From NCBI GenBank assembly GCA_011391695.1, contig JAABQB010000031.1, positions 1 through 34,949 of the forward strand: a DNA stretch of 34,949 bases, in the 5' to 3' direction. Shown here one piece after another: positions 22,967 through 31,865 of this stretch. The translations under genes were made by a program, and so were the position numbers. Origin of the DNA: Desulfobacteraceae bacterium. GTDB taxonomy: Bacteria > Desulfobacterota > Desulfobacteria > Desulfobacterales > RPRI01. How positions within the stretch are numbered: position 1 is the first letter of the stretch; the number at the start of each line of letters is the position of its first letter. The notes beneath the pieces are model-generated. The model saw nothing but the letters and a program-made list of their open reading frames with translations, searched no databases and was not told where the DNA came from.

Positions 22967-24641
22967 GCCTAACAAGATTATATATTCAATGATCGGGGTT
23001 AACAAGTTTTATGACAAAAAGCCCGTTCTAAAAGACATTTATCTGTCCTATTTCTATGGCGCAAAAATAGGGGTCCTTGGTCTGAACGGTTCAGGCAAGA
23101 GTTCTCTCTTAAGGATACTGGCAGGAGTTGACAAGGAATTTGTAGGCCAGACGATCCTGACTCCCGGGCATACCATAGGTTTTCTGGAGCAGGAGCCGAA
23201 GCTCGATGAAAACAAGACTGTTCGTGAAATTGCAGAAGAGGGAGTGCAGGAGACGGTTAACCTTGTCGATGAATACAACCGGATAAACGAAAAATTTGCG
23301 GAGCCAATGTCTGATAATGAGATGGACAAGCTCATCAAGAGGCAGGGAGAAGTTCAGGAAAAACTCGATGCGCTCGATGCCTGGGATCTTGACTCACGCC
23401 TTGAAATGGCCATGGATGCGCTCCGCTGTCCGCCGGGAAGCACTCCTGTAAAGATCCTGTCGGGAGGTGAAAAACGGCGCGTGGCTCTTTGCAGGCTGCT
23501 TCTTCAGAAACCGGATATTCTGCTTCTTGACGAACCTACAAACCATCTTGATGCAGAATCGGTGGCATGGCTTGAAAACCATCTGCAGCAATATGCGGGG
23601 ACAATAATTGCCGTTACGCATGACCGGTATTTCCTGGACAATGTTGCCGGATGGATTCTTGAACTGGATCGCGGGCAGGGGATTCCATGGAAGGGAAACT
23701 ATTCATCATGGCTGGATCAGAAGCAGACAAGACTTCAGCAGGAAGAAAAAACCGTAAGCGAGCGCCGGAAAACACTGCAGAGAGAACTCGAATGGATAAG
23801 AATGTCCCCGAAAGGACGCCATGCAAAATCGAAGGCACGCATCAGTTCTTACGAAGCGCTTCTTGGTCAGGAAGGCGAAAAGAGGACAAAAGATCTTGAA
23901 ATCTATATTCCACCCGGTCCGCGCCTTGGAAACCTTGTAATAGAAGCTCAGGATGTATGCAAAGGGTATAATAATCAGCTTCTTGTAGAAAATATGACAT
24001 TTTCTCTCCCTCCCGGCGGTATAATTGGTATCATAGGACCAAACGGGGCGGGAAAGACAACTCTGTTCAGGATGGTTGTCGGGCAGGAAAAGCCCGATTC
24101 GGGTATAATCAGGACAGGAGAGACAGTAAAACTGGCTTATGTTGACCAGAGCCGTGACATACTGAATCCCGACAAAAGCATATGGGAGGTCATTTCGGAC
24201 GGGCGCGATTCTGTCATGCTCGGAAACAGGGAGGTAAATTCCCGCGCCTATGTAGCAAGGTTTAATTTTTCCGGTACCGATCAGCAGAAGAAAGTCGGAT
24301 TGCTCTCAGGTGGAGAGAGAAACAGGGTGCATCTTGCGCGCATGCTGAAAGAAGGCGCCAACGTCCTTCTTCTTGACGAGCCGACAAATGATCTTGATGT
24401 AAATACCATGAGGGCTCTTGAAGAAGCCCTTGAAAACTTTGGCGGCTGTGCGGTTGTCATAAGTCATGACAGGTGGTTCCTTGATAGGATTGCAACTCAT
24501 ATCCTTGCTTTCGAGGGGGACAGCAGGGTAGTCTGGTTTGAAGGGAACTATTCCGAATATGAAGCAGACAGAAAGGCGCGTCTCGGCGCCGCGGCCAGCC
24601 AGCCGCACCGCATTAAGTACAGGCAACTGACAAGAATATGA
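22956..24641 (+). CDS. ettA: ABC-F protein EttA (energy-dependent translational throttle)
   Basis: This 561-residue soluble protein has two ABC domains. The first has GLNGSGKSS, LSGGEKRRVALCRLL and LLLLDEPTNHLD; the second has GPNGAGKTT, LSGGERNRVHLARML and LLLDEPTNDLD. The linker between them contains WIRMSPKGRHAKSKARISSYE, the EttA-type ribosome-contacting linker and toe region. No membrane segments are present. Family members bind the ribosomal E site and gate translation by ATP/ADP ratio. The start is uncertain: ATG 22944 is too close to AAGGAG and ATG 22956 is somewhat far. I chose 22956 because family members begin near this point. It overlaps the acyltransferase gene. Confidence 0.9.
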   Translation: MSTEPNKIIYSMIGVNKFYDKKPVLKDIYLSYFYGAKIGVLGLNGSGKSSLLRILAGVDKEFVGQTILTPGHTIGFLEQEPKLDENKTVREIAEEGVQETVNLVDEYNRINEKFAEPMSDNEMDKLIKRQGEVQEKLDALDAWDLDSRLEMAMDALRCPPGSTPVKILSGGEKRRVALCRLLLQKPDILLLDEPTNHLDAESVAWLENHLQQYAGTIIAVTHDRYFLDNVAGWILELDRGQGIPWKGNYSSWLDQKQTRLQQEEKTVSERRKTLQRELEWIRMSPKGRHAKSKARISSYEALLGQEGEKRTKDLEIYIPPGPRLGNLVIEAQDVCKGYNNQLLVENMTFSLPPGGIIGIIGPNGAGKTTLFRMVVGQEKPDSGIIRTGETVKLAYVDQSRDILNPDKSIWEVISDGRDSVMLGNREVNSRAYVARFNFSGTDQQKKVGLLSGGERNRVHLARMLKEGANVLLLDEPTNDLDVNTMRALEEALENFGGCAVVISHDRWFLDRIATHILAFEGDSRVVWFEGNYSEYEADRKARLGAAASQPHRIKYRQLTRI

Positions 24642-24660
24642 CGTTGATGAACTTATTAGG

Positions 24661-24813
24661 ATTCAAGGGTTCAAGGGTTCTGGGGTTCAAGTGGAAGGAA
24701 AGCCTGTCGAAACTTTGTAAGAGATGTTAATGAGGTTGAGAGGATGATGATAAATCTTATAAAATTTTTGGGAAATAAACACTTGAACTCTTGGCCCCTT
24801 GCTCCTTGAACCC
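24661..24813. repeat. Inverted repeat of GGGTTCAAG words flanking an AT-rich core
   Basis: The left arm (24661-24693) has three GGTTCAAG copies ending in GTTCAAGTG. The right arm (24780-24813) begins CACTTGAAC and ends CTTGAACCC, its inverted counterpart. The core is about 85 nt. The right arm runs into the apparent N-terminus of the znuA-like gene, so the repeat has probably altered that gene's 5' end. Confidence 0.6.
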
Positions 24814-25747
24814 TTTTTCACAACTGATCGGGAGAAAAACAAAAACTTCTCATTTTTTAACGGCATTTATTGTTCTCCTGATAACCCTCTGCCCTTTCCC
24901 CTGCTTCGGGGAAAAGATGCCCGTAGCCGCCAGCATATTTCCGGTTGCCGATATGGTGAGACAGGTGGGCGGTGATTTAGTCGAAGTTATTTCCGTTATT
25001 CCGCCGGGAGCAAGTCCCCATACATACGAGCCGAAACCGAGTGTTTTGAAGAAAATATCATCGATTAAGATATTCTTCATGATAGGCGCCGGGCTCGAAC
25101 ACTGGAATGAAAAATTTGTTAACAGTACCGATGGCAGGCTTAAGAAAATTGTTCTTTCGGATGGAGTTGACCTTATACATGGGAAAGACCACCATCATGG
25201 AGAAAAAGCCGGTAAGCCGCATTCCGAAGAAACATTTGCCAATCCCCATATCTGGCTTGATGTTGAAATAGCAAAATCGATGGTGAAAAAAATTGTCGCA
25301 GCCTTTGTCTCCATTGATAACGCGCATGCCCCGTACTATGAAGACCGAGGGAATCAATATATGTCCGAATTGGACAGTCTTGACCTGACAATATATAAGG
25401 AGGCCGGGAAGTTTAAAATAAAACAGTACGTGGCCTTTCACCCTGCATGGGATTATTTCGCGAGGCGGTATGGTCTTGAAAGCGTTGGCGTGATTGAATC
25501 GGTTCCGGGGAAAAGCCCCACACCTCTTGATATAAAAAACATTATCGGCAACATTAAAAAACATGGTGTAAAGGCAGTATTTGCGGAACCTCAATTCAAT
25601 CCGAAAGTTGCGGAAGTTATTGCAAAAGAAGCAGGCGTAAAAGTGCTGATGCTTGATCCTATGGGAGGGCCCGGGATAAAGGGTCGCGAAAATTATATTG
25701 ATCTTATGAAGTATAATCTTGCGGTTCTCAGGGAGGCGATGCTTTGA
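24791..25747 (+). CDS. znuA: Zinc/manganese ABC transporter substrate-binding protein (ZnuA-like)
   Basis: The open frame gives up to 318 residues. A hydrophobic signal segment (FLTAFIVLLITLCPFPCFG) is followed by a mature part with AASIFPVADMVRQVGGDLVEV, PPGASPHTYEPKPS (metal His), a short His-rich loop (DHHHGEKAGKPH), NPHIWLD, VAFHPAWDYFARRYGL and FAEPQFNP. This is the cluster A-I metal-binding fold. The true start is unclear. There is no ATG before the signal peptide; the only upstream candidates are TTG codons at 24791 and 24806, both inside a repeat and without a ribosome binding site, while GGGAG at about 24833 has no start codon behind it. It is the first gene of the znuACB operon. Confidence 0.85.
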   Translation: MAPCSLNPFSQLIGRKTKTSHFLTAFIVLLITLCPFPCFGEKMPVAASIFPVADMVRQVGGDLVEVISVIPPGASPHTYEPKPSVLKKISSIKIFFMIGAGLEHWNEKFVNSTDGRLKKIVLSDGVDLIHGKDHHHGEKAGKPHSEETFANPHIWLDVEIAKSMVKKIVAAFVSIDNAHAPYYEDRGNQYMSELDSLDLTIYKEAGKFKIKQYVAFHPAWDYFARRYGLESVGVIESVPGKSPTPLDIKNIIGNIKKHGVKAVFAEPQFNPKVAEVIAKEAGVKVLMLDPMGGPGIKGRENYIDLMKYNLAVLREAML

Positions 25748-26547
25748 TAGTGGATAAAACGATTCCTGAAAAACCAGTATTCGTGGAACTCAGCGATGTA
25801 TGGGTCGGTTATAACGGAAAGTGGGTTTTAAAATCAGTTTTCCTGGATTGCCGTGCAGGTGAAATCCTTGGCATAGTCGGCCCGAACGGAGCCGGAAAAT
25901 CGACACTGCTGAAAGTGATTTTGGGTCTTATCAAGCCAGACAGGGGAAGTGTTGCCCTTTTTGGAAAGAAACCCGGAAAAGAGGCAAGGCTTGATGTCGG
26001 GTATCTTCCCCAGATATCAAATGCGGAAAGGACATTTCCTGTTACAGCCCTTGACGTTGTCATGATGGGAATTTACAGCAGGATAGGCCTCTTCAGAAGG
26101 CCGGGCCGCAAAGAAAAAGAGACTGCACTCGATATGCTTTCCATGGTCCACATGTCCGAACATGCAAGACGGCCTTTCGGTGTTTTGTCCGGAGGGCAGC
26201 AGCAGAGAATAAATATTGCCAGGGCTCTTTGTTCAAATCCCAGACTGCTTGTGCTTGACGAGCCTTCGACAGGAGTAGACAGCGTTGCCCAGGAAGATTT
26301 TTATCTTCTGCTGGCAAAATTAAGAGATGAGAAAGGACTTTCTGTTATTATGGTTTCTCATGATATCGGCGTTATAACATCCCATGCAGACCGGGTGGCA
26401 TGCCTCAATATTGAAGTTCACTATCATGGAAATCCAGAGTCGTGCACTTCAGATGAAGTGATGGAAAAAGTGTTTGGAAAGAATTTGAATATAATGGTTC
26501 ACGACTCAAAATGTGCAACCTGCCACATGAAGCATGAGGATGTATGA
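25744..26547 (+). CDS. znuC: Zinc/manganese ABC transporter ATP-binding protein (ZnuC-like)
   Basis: This 267-residue ATPase has Walker A GPNGAGKST (46-54), the Q-loop LPQIS, signature LSGGQQQRINIARAL, Walker B LLVLDEPSTG and the H-loop VSHD. The start is TTG 25744, overlapping the znuA stop as TTGA, with GGAGG 7 nt upstream; a GTG at 25750 is an alternative. The C-terminal extension ends in DSKCATCHMKHEDV, a Cys/His cluster that could bind a metal ion. It is cotranscribed with the substrate-binding and permease genes. Confidence 0.9.
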   Translation: MIVDKTIPEKPVFVELSDVWVGYNGKWVLKSVFLDCRAGEILGIVGPNGAGKSTLLKVILGLIKPDRGSVALFGKKPGKEARLDVGYLPQISNAERTFPVTALDVVMMGIYSRIGLFRRPGRKEKETALDMLSMVHMSEHARRPFGVLSGGQQQRINIARALCSNPRLLVLDEPSTGVDSVAQEDFYLLLAKLRDEKGLSVIMVSHDIGVITSHADRVACLNIEVHYHGNPESCTSDEVMEKVFGKNLNIMVHDSKCATCHMKHEDV

Positions 26548-27350
26548 TTGAGATACTTGATTTTGAGTTCATGCGGAATGCCTTTCTTGCGGGATTTATC
26601 CTTAGTATTGTTCTTGCTGTCGTCTCTTTTTTTATCGTCCTGAAGCGTTATTCGTTTATCGGCGTCGGTGTTGCACATTCTGCTTTCGGAGGAGTTGCCC
26701 TTGGTTCTCTGATAGGAATTTCCCCAACCCTTACAGCCCTTGGTTTTGCGGTTATCGTTTCAAATGCGATAGGTTATGTCGGAAGGCGGGAAAGACTCAG
26801 CACAGATACTGCCATAGGCATCTTTTTTGCGCTTGCCATGGCTCTCGGAGTAATATTCATAGGCTTGTCAGACAAATATAATACGGACCTATTCGGGTAT
26901 CTTTTCGGCAACATACTTGCAATAACCCGTACCGACATCTTTGTCGTTGGAATACTCGGCGCAATAGTGCTTTTTTCATGCTACTTTTATTTCAAGGAAT
27001 TGCTCTTCGTGGCGTTTGACAGTGAAGTCGCTTTTGTAAGCGGTATGCCGGTCGTTTTCCTGGACCATTTTTTTCTTACGATTCTGGCCTTCGCCGTTGT
27101 TATAAGCATTAAAATCGTCGGAATTGTGCTTGTATCGGCGCTTCTTGTTATTCCGGGCGCGGCTGCATCACAGGTCACAGATCGTTATGTCTCAATGATT
27201 GCTGTCTCAATTGCAGTTGCCTTGATATCAACGACCGGGGGATTGATTATTTCATATTATGCAGACCTTGCATCCGGCGCCACTATCGTCACGTTCGCAT
27301 CATTGATTTTTTTTATTATGGTTGGCGCGGGCAAACTCAGAAAAAGATAA
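26544..27350 (+). CDS. znuB: Zinc/manganese ABC transporter permease (ZnuB-like)
   Basis: This 268-residue integral membrane protein of the ABC-3 family has about seven to eight hydrophobic segments. It begins with FMRNAFLAGFILSIVLAVVSFFIVLKRYSFIG, followed by GVAHSAFGGVALGSL. The family coupling motif region is GIVLVSALLVIPGAAASQ. The start overlaps the ATPase stop codon (ATGA). With its two neighbours it forms a complete importer. No Zur-type operator is recognisable upstream of the operon. Confidence 0.92.
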   Translation: MIEILDFEFMRNAFLAGFILSIVLAVVSFFIVLKRYSFIGVGVAHSAFGGVALGSLIGISPTLTALGFAVIVSNAIGYVGRRERLSTDTAIGIFFALAMALGVIFIGLSDKYNTDLFGYLFGNILAITRTDIFVVGILGAIVLFSCYFYFKELLFVAFDSEVAFVSGMPVVFLDHFFLTILAFAVVISIKIVGIVLVSALLVIPGAAASQVTDRYVSMIAVSIAVALISTTGGLIISYYADLASGATIVTFASLIFFIMVGAGKLRKR

Positions 27351-27421
27351 GCCGCTTCCGGGGCTTTTGGGGTCGGGCCCCGTTATCCCGGGGAACCGGT
27401 CAAAGGAGATTAAAGGAAATC

Positions 27422-29026
27422 ATGCGAGTGGCTGTGATTGCACCCCCTTATCCGCTGGAAGAAGCGCCCGCCCCGCCGCTGGGCATTACTTACGTAGCGG
27501 CGGCCTTCGCGGCAGCCGGCGCCGAAGTGAAAATTCTGGATTATATTGTCAGCCGTTACACGCCGGAAAAATTGAAGGCGGAGCTGGATGCGTTCCGGCC
27601 CGATGCCGTCGGAGCCACGTCGGTAACGTTAAACTTTTACGGTGCGGCGGACATCGTCCGGACAGCCAAGCGCCACAATCCTGACATCGTTACAATGATG
27701 GGTGGCCCGCATGTCTCTTTTGACGCCGAAAACACCCTCGCGGCATACCCTGAAATCGATCTCATCGTCAGGGGGGAGGGCGAACAAACGATTGCCGAGC
27801 TCACGCCGCATTTGAAAGACCGGAACGCATGGCCATTGATCAAAGGAATAACCTTCCGTCAGAACGGCCGGTTGGTTGTAAACCCGCAGAGGGAATTCAT
27901 CGACGACCTCGACACGTTGCCCCTCCCTGCCCGTCATCTTCTGCCCTTGTCGCGCTATCAAGCGCTCGGTTATCCCATCAGCATTATTACCAGCCGGGGC
28001 TGCCCCTATTCCTGCATTTTCTGTCAGGGCAGGCGCATGGTGGGCAAAAATATCCGCAAGAGAAGCGCCGCACGGATTGTTAATGAGATCGAGCAGATCC
28101 TTTCTTACGGCATCAACCGGATCAACGTCGCAGACGACCTGTTTACCTCCGACAAGGCCAGAGTCATGGATGTTTGCGGCGAGATTCAGAAAAGGGACCT
28201 CTCCTTTACCTGGAGCGCCTTTGCTCGGGTCAATACAGTGGATCGGGAAACCCTTCAAATCATGAAAGAAACGGGTTGCGACAGCGTGAGCTTCGGCGTC
28301 GAATCAGGCAACCAGGAAATGCTCAGGCGCATCCGAAAGAACATAACGCTCGATCAGGTTCGCCGGGCTGTCAGGCTTTGCAACGACGTGGGCATGATCG
28401 CCCATACCTCCTTTGTCGTCGGTTTACCCGGTGAATCAATGGAAACCCTCGAAGAAACCAAACGGTTTGCCGGAAGTCTGGGCTCCCTATACGGCTATCA
28501 TTTTCTGACACCTTTCCCCGGCACGACCGTCCGCGAAGAAGTAGACCGATATGACCTTGAAATTCTGACGCATGACTGGTCACGCTATGACGCCAACAGC
28601 GCCATCGTGAGGACCTCATCGCTTTCTCCCGAGCAGATCAATGCCTTTGTGGGCGAGTTCGAACGTGAAATCGAAAAAGGCTGGGAAAAGCAGGTTCGGG
28701 GCTACCATGAGAAGACCAACACGCACACCGAGAATATGCAGGTGGAGGGAAATTTCAAGATGCGCTTTGTGTTCCGACTACTCTCGGAAGATCTGATCGA
28801 GTCCTTGGGATGCAATCTGCCCTCCGACCCTGCAATTATTGACCGGGAAAAGATTCTCGAAGAGGCCGCGGAACAACTCTGCCTGCGCCTGGAATCTGCA
28901 ACCGGTACGGACGCGGGCCTTATCCGCCGCACCATTCGGCTCTTCATAGACCATGGCTACATCAAGTTACGGCAGGACGGCAAAACTCACGCCTGGCGCT
29001 GGACGCATAATAACAAGGTTGATTGA
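27422..29026 (+). CDS. Radical SAM protein with N-terminal B12-binding-type domain
   Basis: In this 534-residue protein, residues 1-140 form a cobalamin-binding-like Rossmann domain (MRVAVIAPPYPLEEAPAPPLGI, MMGGPHVSF, IVRGEGEQTI). The radical SAM core starts with CPYSCIFC (Cys194, Cys198, Cys201), which binds the 4Fe-4S cluster. Further core motifs are INVADDLF, SVSFGVESGNQEMLRRI and HTSFVVGLPGES. The C-terminal 130 residues are helical with no recognised domain. This layout is common among methyltransferase or ring-forming enzymes; the substrate is unknown. AAAGGA precedes the ATG. Codon choice looks more GC-rich than in the zinc importer just upstream. A CCCCG/CGGGG hairpin lies in the 71-nt gap before it. 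Confidence 0.85.
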   Translation: MRVAVIAPPYPLEEAPAPPLGITYVAAAFAAAGAEVKILDYIVSRYTPEKLKAELDAFRPDAVGATSVTLNFYGAADIVRTAKRHNPDIVTMMGGPHVSFDAENTLAAYPEIDLIVRGEGEQTIAELTPHLKDRNAWPLIKGITFRQNGRLVVNPQREFIDDLDTLPLPARHLLPLSRYQALGYPISIITSRGCPYSCIFCQGRRMVGKNIRKRSAARIVNEIEQILSYGINRINVADDLFTSDKARVMDVCGEIQKRDLSFTWSAFARVNTVDRETLQIMKETGCDSVSFGVESGNQEMLRRIRKNITLDQVRRAVRLCNDVGMIAHTSFVVGLPGESMETLEETKRFAGSLGSLYGYHFLTPFPGTTVREEVDRYDLEILTHDWSRYDANSAIVRTSSLSPEQINAFVGEFEREIEKGWEKQVRGYHEKTNTHTENMQVEGNFKMRFVFRLLSEDLIESLGCNLPSDPAIIDREKILEEAAEQLCLRLESATGTDAGLIRRTIRLFIDHGYIKLRQDGKTHAWRWTHNNKVD

Positions 29027-29142
29027 CAACCGGAATTCATCTAAAAATATTAACCCGGGCTGCGCGCTCAGCGCTATGGGAATGCCTTCCTGAATGTTCC
29101 GACTTGATATTTTAAGTTTCTATGGCGGACTTCCGTTTTTTA

Positions 29143-29967
29143 TCAGAGATTGTCACACAATAACTGCTTCAACCGCTCACTTAAAAACATTATTGATTCG
29201 ATATCCAGGTGATCGGTAATTGTTTCATCAAAAAGCAGCCGGGTTTTGGCTTCAAAACCGTCTTCCGGTTCCGCATCCCAGAACATCAACATCACTGGCA
29301 CCATAGGCAGTACTTGAAAATAAAGGGCCGCGTCAGCTGACCCGACTTCCCGGGTCATGTCCCGGCCCCCCACACTGGCAGCTGCAGCCCGAAGTTGTTC
29401 GATTTTTCCCTTGAATGCCTCCTTCAGAGGTTCTTCTACGTGGCTTTTCATGGATTTGATCTTTGAAACCGTGTTAGGAAATTCAACCAGGCCCTTCCAA
29501 TTGCCGGCCGGCCTGGCGCTGCCGCCCTGGGCCATGTGGTTGAAGATAAATACCTGCTCCAAGCGGTTCAATGGTCTGCCGTCAAAGTGCTTGATAGTTT
29601 CGCCGGTTATCAAAATGGTTTCATTAAAATACGGTAGTTCAAGTACCGGCTGTCCATCATAATCCACCAGCCGGCCACCGATGCGCTCCGGCAATTCGCT
29701 GATGTTCATGGATGTCGACCGTTGTTTAGCCCACTCCAGAGCATCCCTGGCCATGTCCCGCCTGGTCCATTTGCCGTCAGAGTACTGTGCCTCCAGTTCG
29801 GTCCGGCAGGCAGAAATTACTTCCGGCGAAAGATACGGGCATTTCTCCAGGGGTAGTTTTTCCGAAATTACCATGCTGGCTAAAGCCAAACAGGAGGGAA
29901 ACCCGCACTCCCCGCAATTGGTTTTTGGCAGCACATCGCGATACAGATCGAGCGCGGAAAGCGGCAT
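29143..29967 (-). CDS. 4Fe-4S-cluster (CODH-gamma-like) plus DUF3786 domain protein
   Basis: This 274-residue protein has an N-terminal four-Cys motif (Cys18, Cys21, Cys26, Cys43; TNCGECGFPSCLALA...EKCPYLSP). It resembles the 4Fe-4S domain of the corrinoid iron-sulfur protein large subunit and of electron-transport subunits. The rest, with LPYFNETILITGETIKHFDGRPLN and PMVPVMLMFWDAEPEDGFEAKTRLLFDETITDHLDIES, is typical of DUF3786 proteins from sulfate reducers and acetogens. GGAGG lies 8 nt before the ATG. It converges with the radical SAM gene across a 116-nt gap. A redox or corrinoid-linked role is inferred from the domain only. Confidence 0.82.
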   Translation of the reverse strand: MPLSALDLYRDVLPKTNCGECGFPSCLALASMVISEKLPLEKCPYLSPEVISACRTELEAQYSDGKWTRRDMARDALEWAKQRSTSMNISELPERIGGRLVDYDGQPVLELPYFNETILITGETIKHFDGRPLNRLEQVFIFNHMAQGGSARPAGNWKGLVEFPNTVSKIKSMKSHVEEPLKEAFKGKIEQLRAAAASVGGRDMTREVGSADAALYFQVLPMVPVMLMFWDAEPEDGFEAKTRLLFDETITDHLDIESIMFLSERLKQLLCDNL

Positions 29968-30061
29968 TAAATGAACCTCCGGAAAGTTATGTCAGAGCCA
30001 GGCTGTTCTTCAGCTCCAAGTCCACGTTTTCCCTCTATCATCCCAAATTATCACTGTCAAC

Positions 30062-30083
30062 TTATATATTGATGAACGTCCCC
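30062..30083 (+). repeat. Left copy of 22-bp direct repeat bracketing the toxin-antitoxin block
   Basis: It contains TTGATGAACGTCCCC (30069-30083), found again at 34388-34402. Including seven upstream bases, 20 of 22 positions agree. The copies are in the same orientation and lie just outside the AbiE and HigBA modules. Confidence 0.6.
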
Positions 30084-30150
30084 TGTTTGTTTGGATGTTC
30101 TTCAAAGATCTCAACACTCTGAACTTAATAGCAATTTCGAGAGAGAGTTG

Positions 30151-30867
30151 TCAAGGTACTTTAGATGGCTGCGAATTTATCCCGGACATTTTCTCCAGCA
30201 GCGAAACGGTTTCATCTATTAAATGTTCACGCGCCCAGACTTTTTGTTTGTCGTCAAGCGCTTCGCCAAGCCCTTGCAATACATTTCGACGGGAAAATGT
30301 TTTTTTGATAAACCTAACCAGAAATGCGCAGTATTCGCCCACTCCTTTTCCTGTCCGTTCTATCAACAATTGTTCATTCAACTTAAACCCATGACTCAGA
30401 AAATACCATGCATCGAATAAATCACGGACAACGGCACTTTTGCGGTCTGATAATGCAACCAACTTGTTTGTCGCCACAGTCATCTCGTCCGCAAGTAGTA
30501 TCGGCACTCCCATAAACCATTCGTTTTTATAGCGGTTATTCTTCCAAACGCGTTTGTTGAATTCGATTTTTATTTTTGTAGCGCCTTTCCCATAATCGAA
30601 TTCATACAGAAGTGTGTACTTTTTATCTGCCTCATCCACTACGCGGCCATTGGCAGACAGAACTTCTTTGATGGCATCATTGTCGCGTGTTTCAAACGGC
30701 CTGATAATATCAAAATCGAGGTCGAATGAAAAACGCGGTAAATCATAAAACAGCGCTGCGCACGTTCCTCCTTTAAAAGCTGTCTTTTCAGGCACCGCTT
30801 TAATAATGCCCGTTAACAGAGCAGTCAAATAACGCCCGTGAGTGTTTCTGTCAAAACCGGTGCTCAT
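30151..30867 (-). CDS. AbiEii-type nucleotidyltransferase toxin
   Basis: This 238-residue protein has the DNA-polymerase-beta-type nucleotidyltransferase signature of the AbiEii/AbiGii family. It reads FKGGTCAALFYDLPRFSFDLDFD, with Gly33-Gly34-Thr35 and acidic residues Asp49, Asp51 and Asp53. A later IKIEFNKR strand supplies a further conserved basic residue pattern, and LVALSDRKSAVVRDLFDAWYFL is the usual helical motif of the family. The start overlaps the AbiEi-like stop (ATGA), the standard toxin/antitoxin order. AbiE systems are type IV toxin-antitoxins linked to phage abortive infection. Confidence 0.87.
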   Translation of the reverse strand: MSTGFDRNTHGRYLTALLTGIIKAVPEKTAFKGGTCAALFYDLPRFSFDLDFDIIRPFETRDNDAIKEVLSANGRVVDEADKKYTLLYEFDYGKGATKIKIEFNKRVWKNNRYKNEWFMGVPILLADEMTVATNKLVALSDRKSAVVRDLFDAWYFLSHGFKLNEQLLIERTGKGVGEYCAFLVRFIKKTFSRRNVLQGLGEALDDKQKVWAREHLIDETVSLLEKMSGINSQPSKVP

Positions 30868-31421
30868 ATTAATTTCTCAGCCTTTTTCTGGACTGTTTTC
30901 GGATACAGTACACACAATCGTTTAAGCGCTGTAGCGTTGATCTTAGACGGCTCATCAATATCCGGTAAAAAACCCAAATACAAACTATCCAGAATCGCGC
31001 GTTCAGGAGATGCTATAGAAATTCCTTCTTTGATACGGATACCGTCAAGATTGAAAAATAAATCATCCTTCAGCACATAATATACGTATAAGACCACGCC
31101 TCTTTTTTTCCGGCTGTTAATCCGAGCCGCGCAATCGATTTGATTTCGTACCTGAAAACTGACCCCGGCATAATCAAGCGCGGATTGGAAACTGACATAG
31201 GAAGGTGTAACCATACGATTCGCAAGTTCGTAAATATTATACTGCTTGTTGAGAGCATAGAAACCTTTGGCAATGCGCAAAATAAGACCGTTTGCGACCA
31301 TACGAACCGCATTTGTTTTGGCATTAAGTTCTCCTCCTCCCCAGAATATGCGCAAATCCTGGGAAGTGAAGACGGTTTTGCCGGAATCCATCAATATTTT
31401 AAGTCTGTTTGAACTGTTCAT
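30864..31421 (-). CDS. AbiEi-type antitoxin/transcriptional regulator
   Basis: This 185-residue protein has an N-terminal winged-helix region (VFTSQDLRIFWGGGELNAKTNAVRMVANGLILRIAKGFYAL). The AbiEi C-terminal region has VTPSYVSFQSALDYAGVSFQV and IASPERAILDSLYLGFLPDIDE. In characterised AbiE systems this protein represses its own operon by binding inverted repeats; an 8-bp inverted repeat lies only 10 nt upstream here (31431-31452). It is coupled to the toxin gene downstream by a 4-nt overlap. Confidence 0.83.
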   Translation of the reverse strand: MNSSNRLKILMDSGKTVFTSQDLRIFWGGGELNAKTNAVRMVANGLILRIAKGFYALNKQYNIYELANRMVTPSYVSFQSALDYAGVSFQVRNQIDCAARINSRKKRGVVLYVYYVLKDDLFFNLDGIRIKEGISIASPERAILDSLYLGFLPDIDEPSKINATALKRLCVLYPKTVQKKAEKLI

Positions 31422-31430
31422 ATCTTTTAT

Positions 31431-31452
31431 AAGTATACAGTTTTGTATACTT
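31431..31452 (-). promoter_or_regulatory. Inverted-repeat operator and promoter of the abiE-like operon
   Basis: AAGTATAC and GTATACTT are perfect inverted 8-bp arms separated by AGTTTT, ending 10 nt before the ATG at 31421. Further upstream on the - strand is a perfect TTGACA box whose -10 partner is not clear. The position suits autorepression by AbiEi. Confidence 0.6.
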
Positions 31453-31676
31453 CCATAAGATATCCATAATATGCCGAGGCGGTTTTGTCAACAGGACAGT
31501 TTAATCGTATTTAATAACATCATACTGGGTCGATTCCATACCCATTGAAACTCTCTGCTAATATAGTCTTTTAAGCCCGCTTTTCATCAAGTCCCATCAG
31601 AATTTTCAGGCGCCATTAATGATGCTTATTATTACGGTTGTGTTTAACATTCTAAAAACAACATGAGATCCCCCAA

Positions 31677-31827
31677 GCTCCCAGTTACCGAAAACAGCCT
31701 TGAGCCGAAATCGGTAATTGAAGTGGTAATAGCGGTTCGTCGCTGAAGATTTCCTGAAGGCAGGTTAAAATAACGTGAGCATTCTTTGATCAACGGGATA
31801 TCCTCCGAAACTTCAGATGTGTGCAGC
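31677..31827 (+). repeat. Copy A of a ~150-bp direct repeat, upstream of XRE-ImmA module
   Basis: It starts GCTCCCAGTTACCGAAAA and includes GAGCCGAAATCGGTAATTGA, AGTGGTAATAGCGGTTCG and AACGTGAGC. It recurs in the same orientation at 33283-33458. No coding function is apparent. The surrounding 31453-31968 gap holds, apart from this, only AT-rich sequence and the operators listed next. Confidence 0.85.
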
Positions 31828-31865
31828 GTTCCTTTTGTATCCCACTTCCCATAAATATTTTCCTT

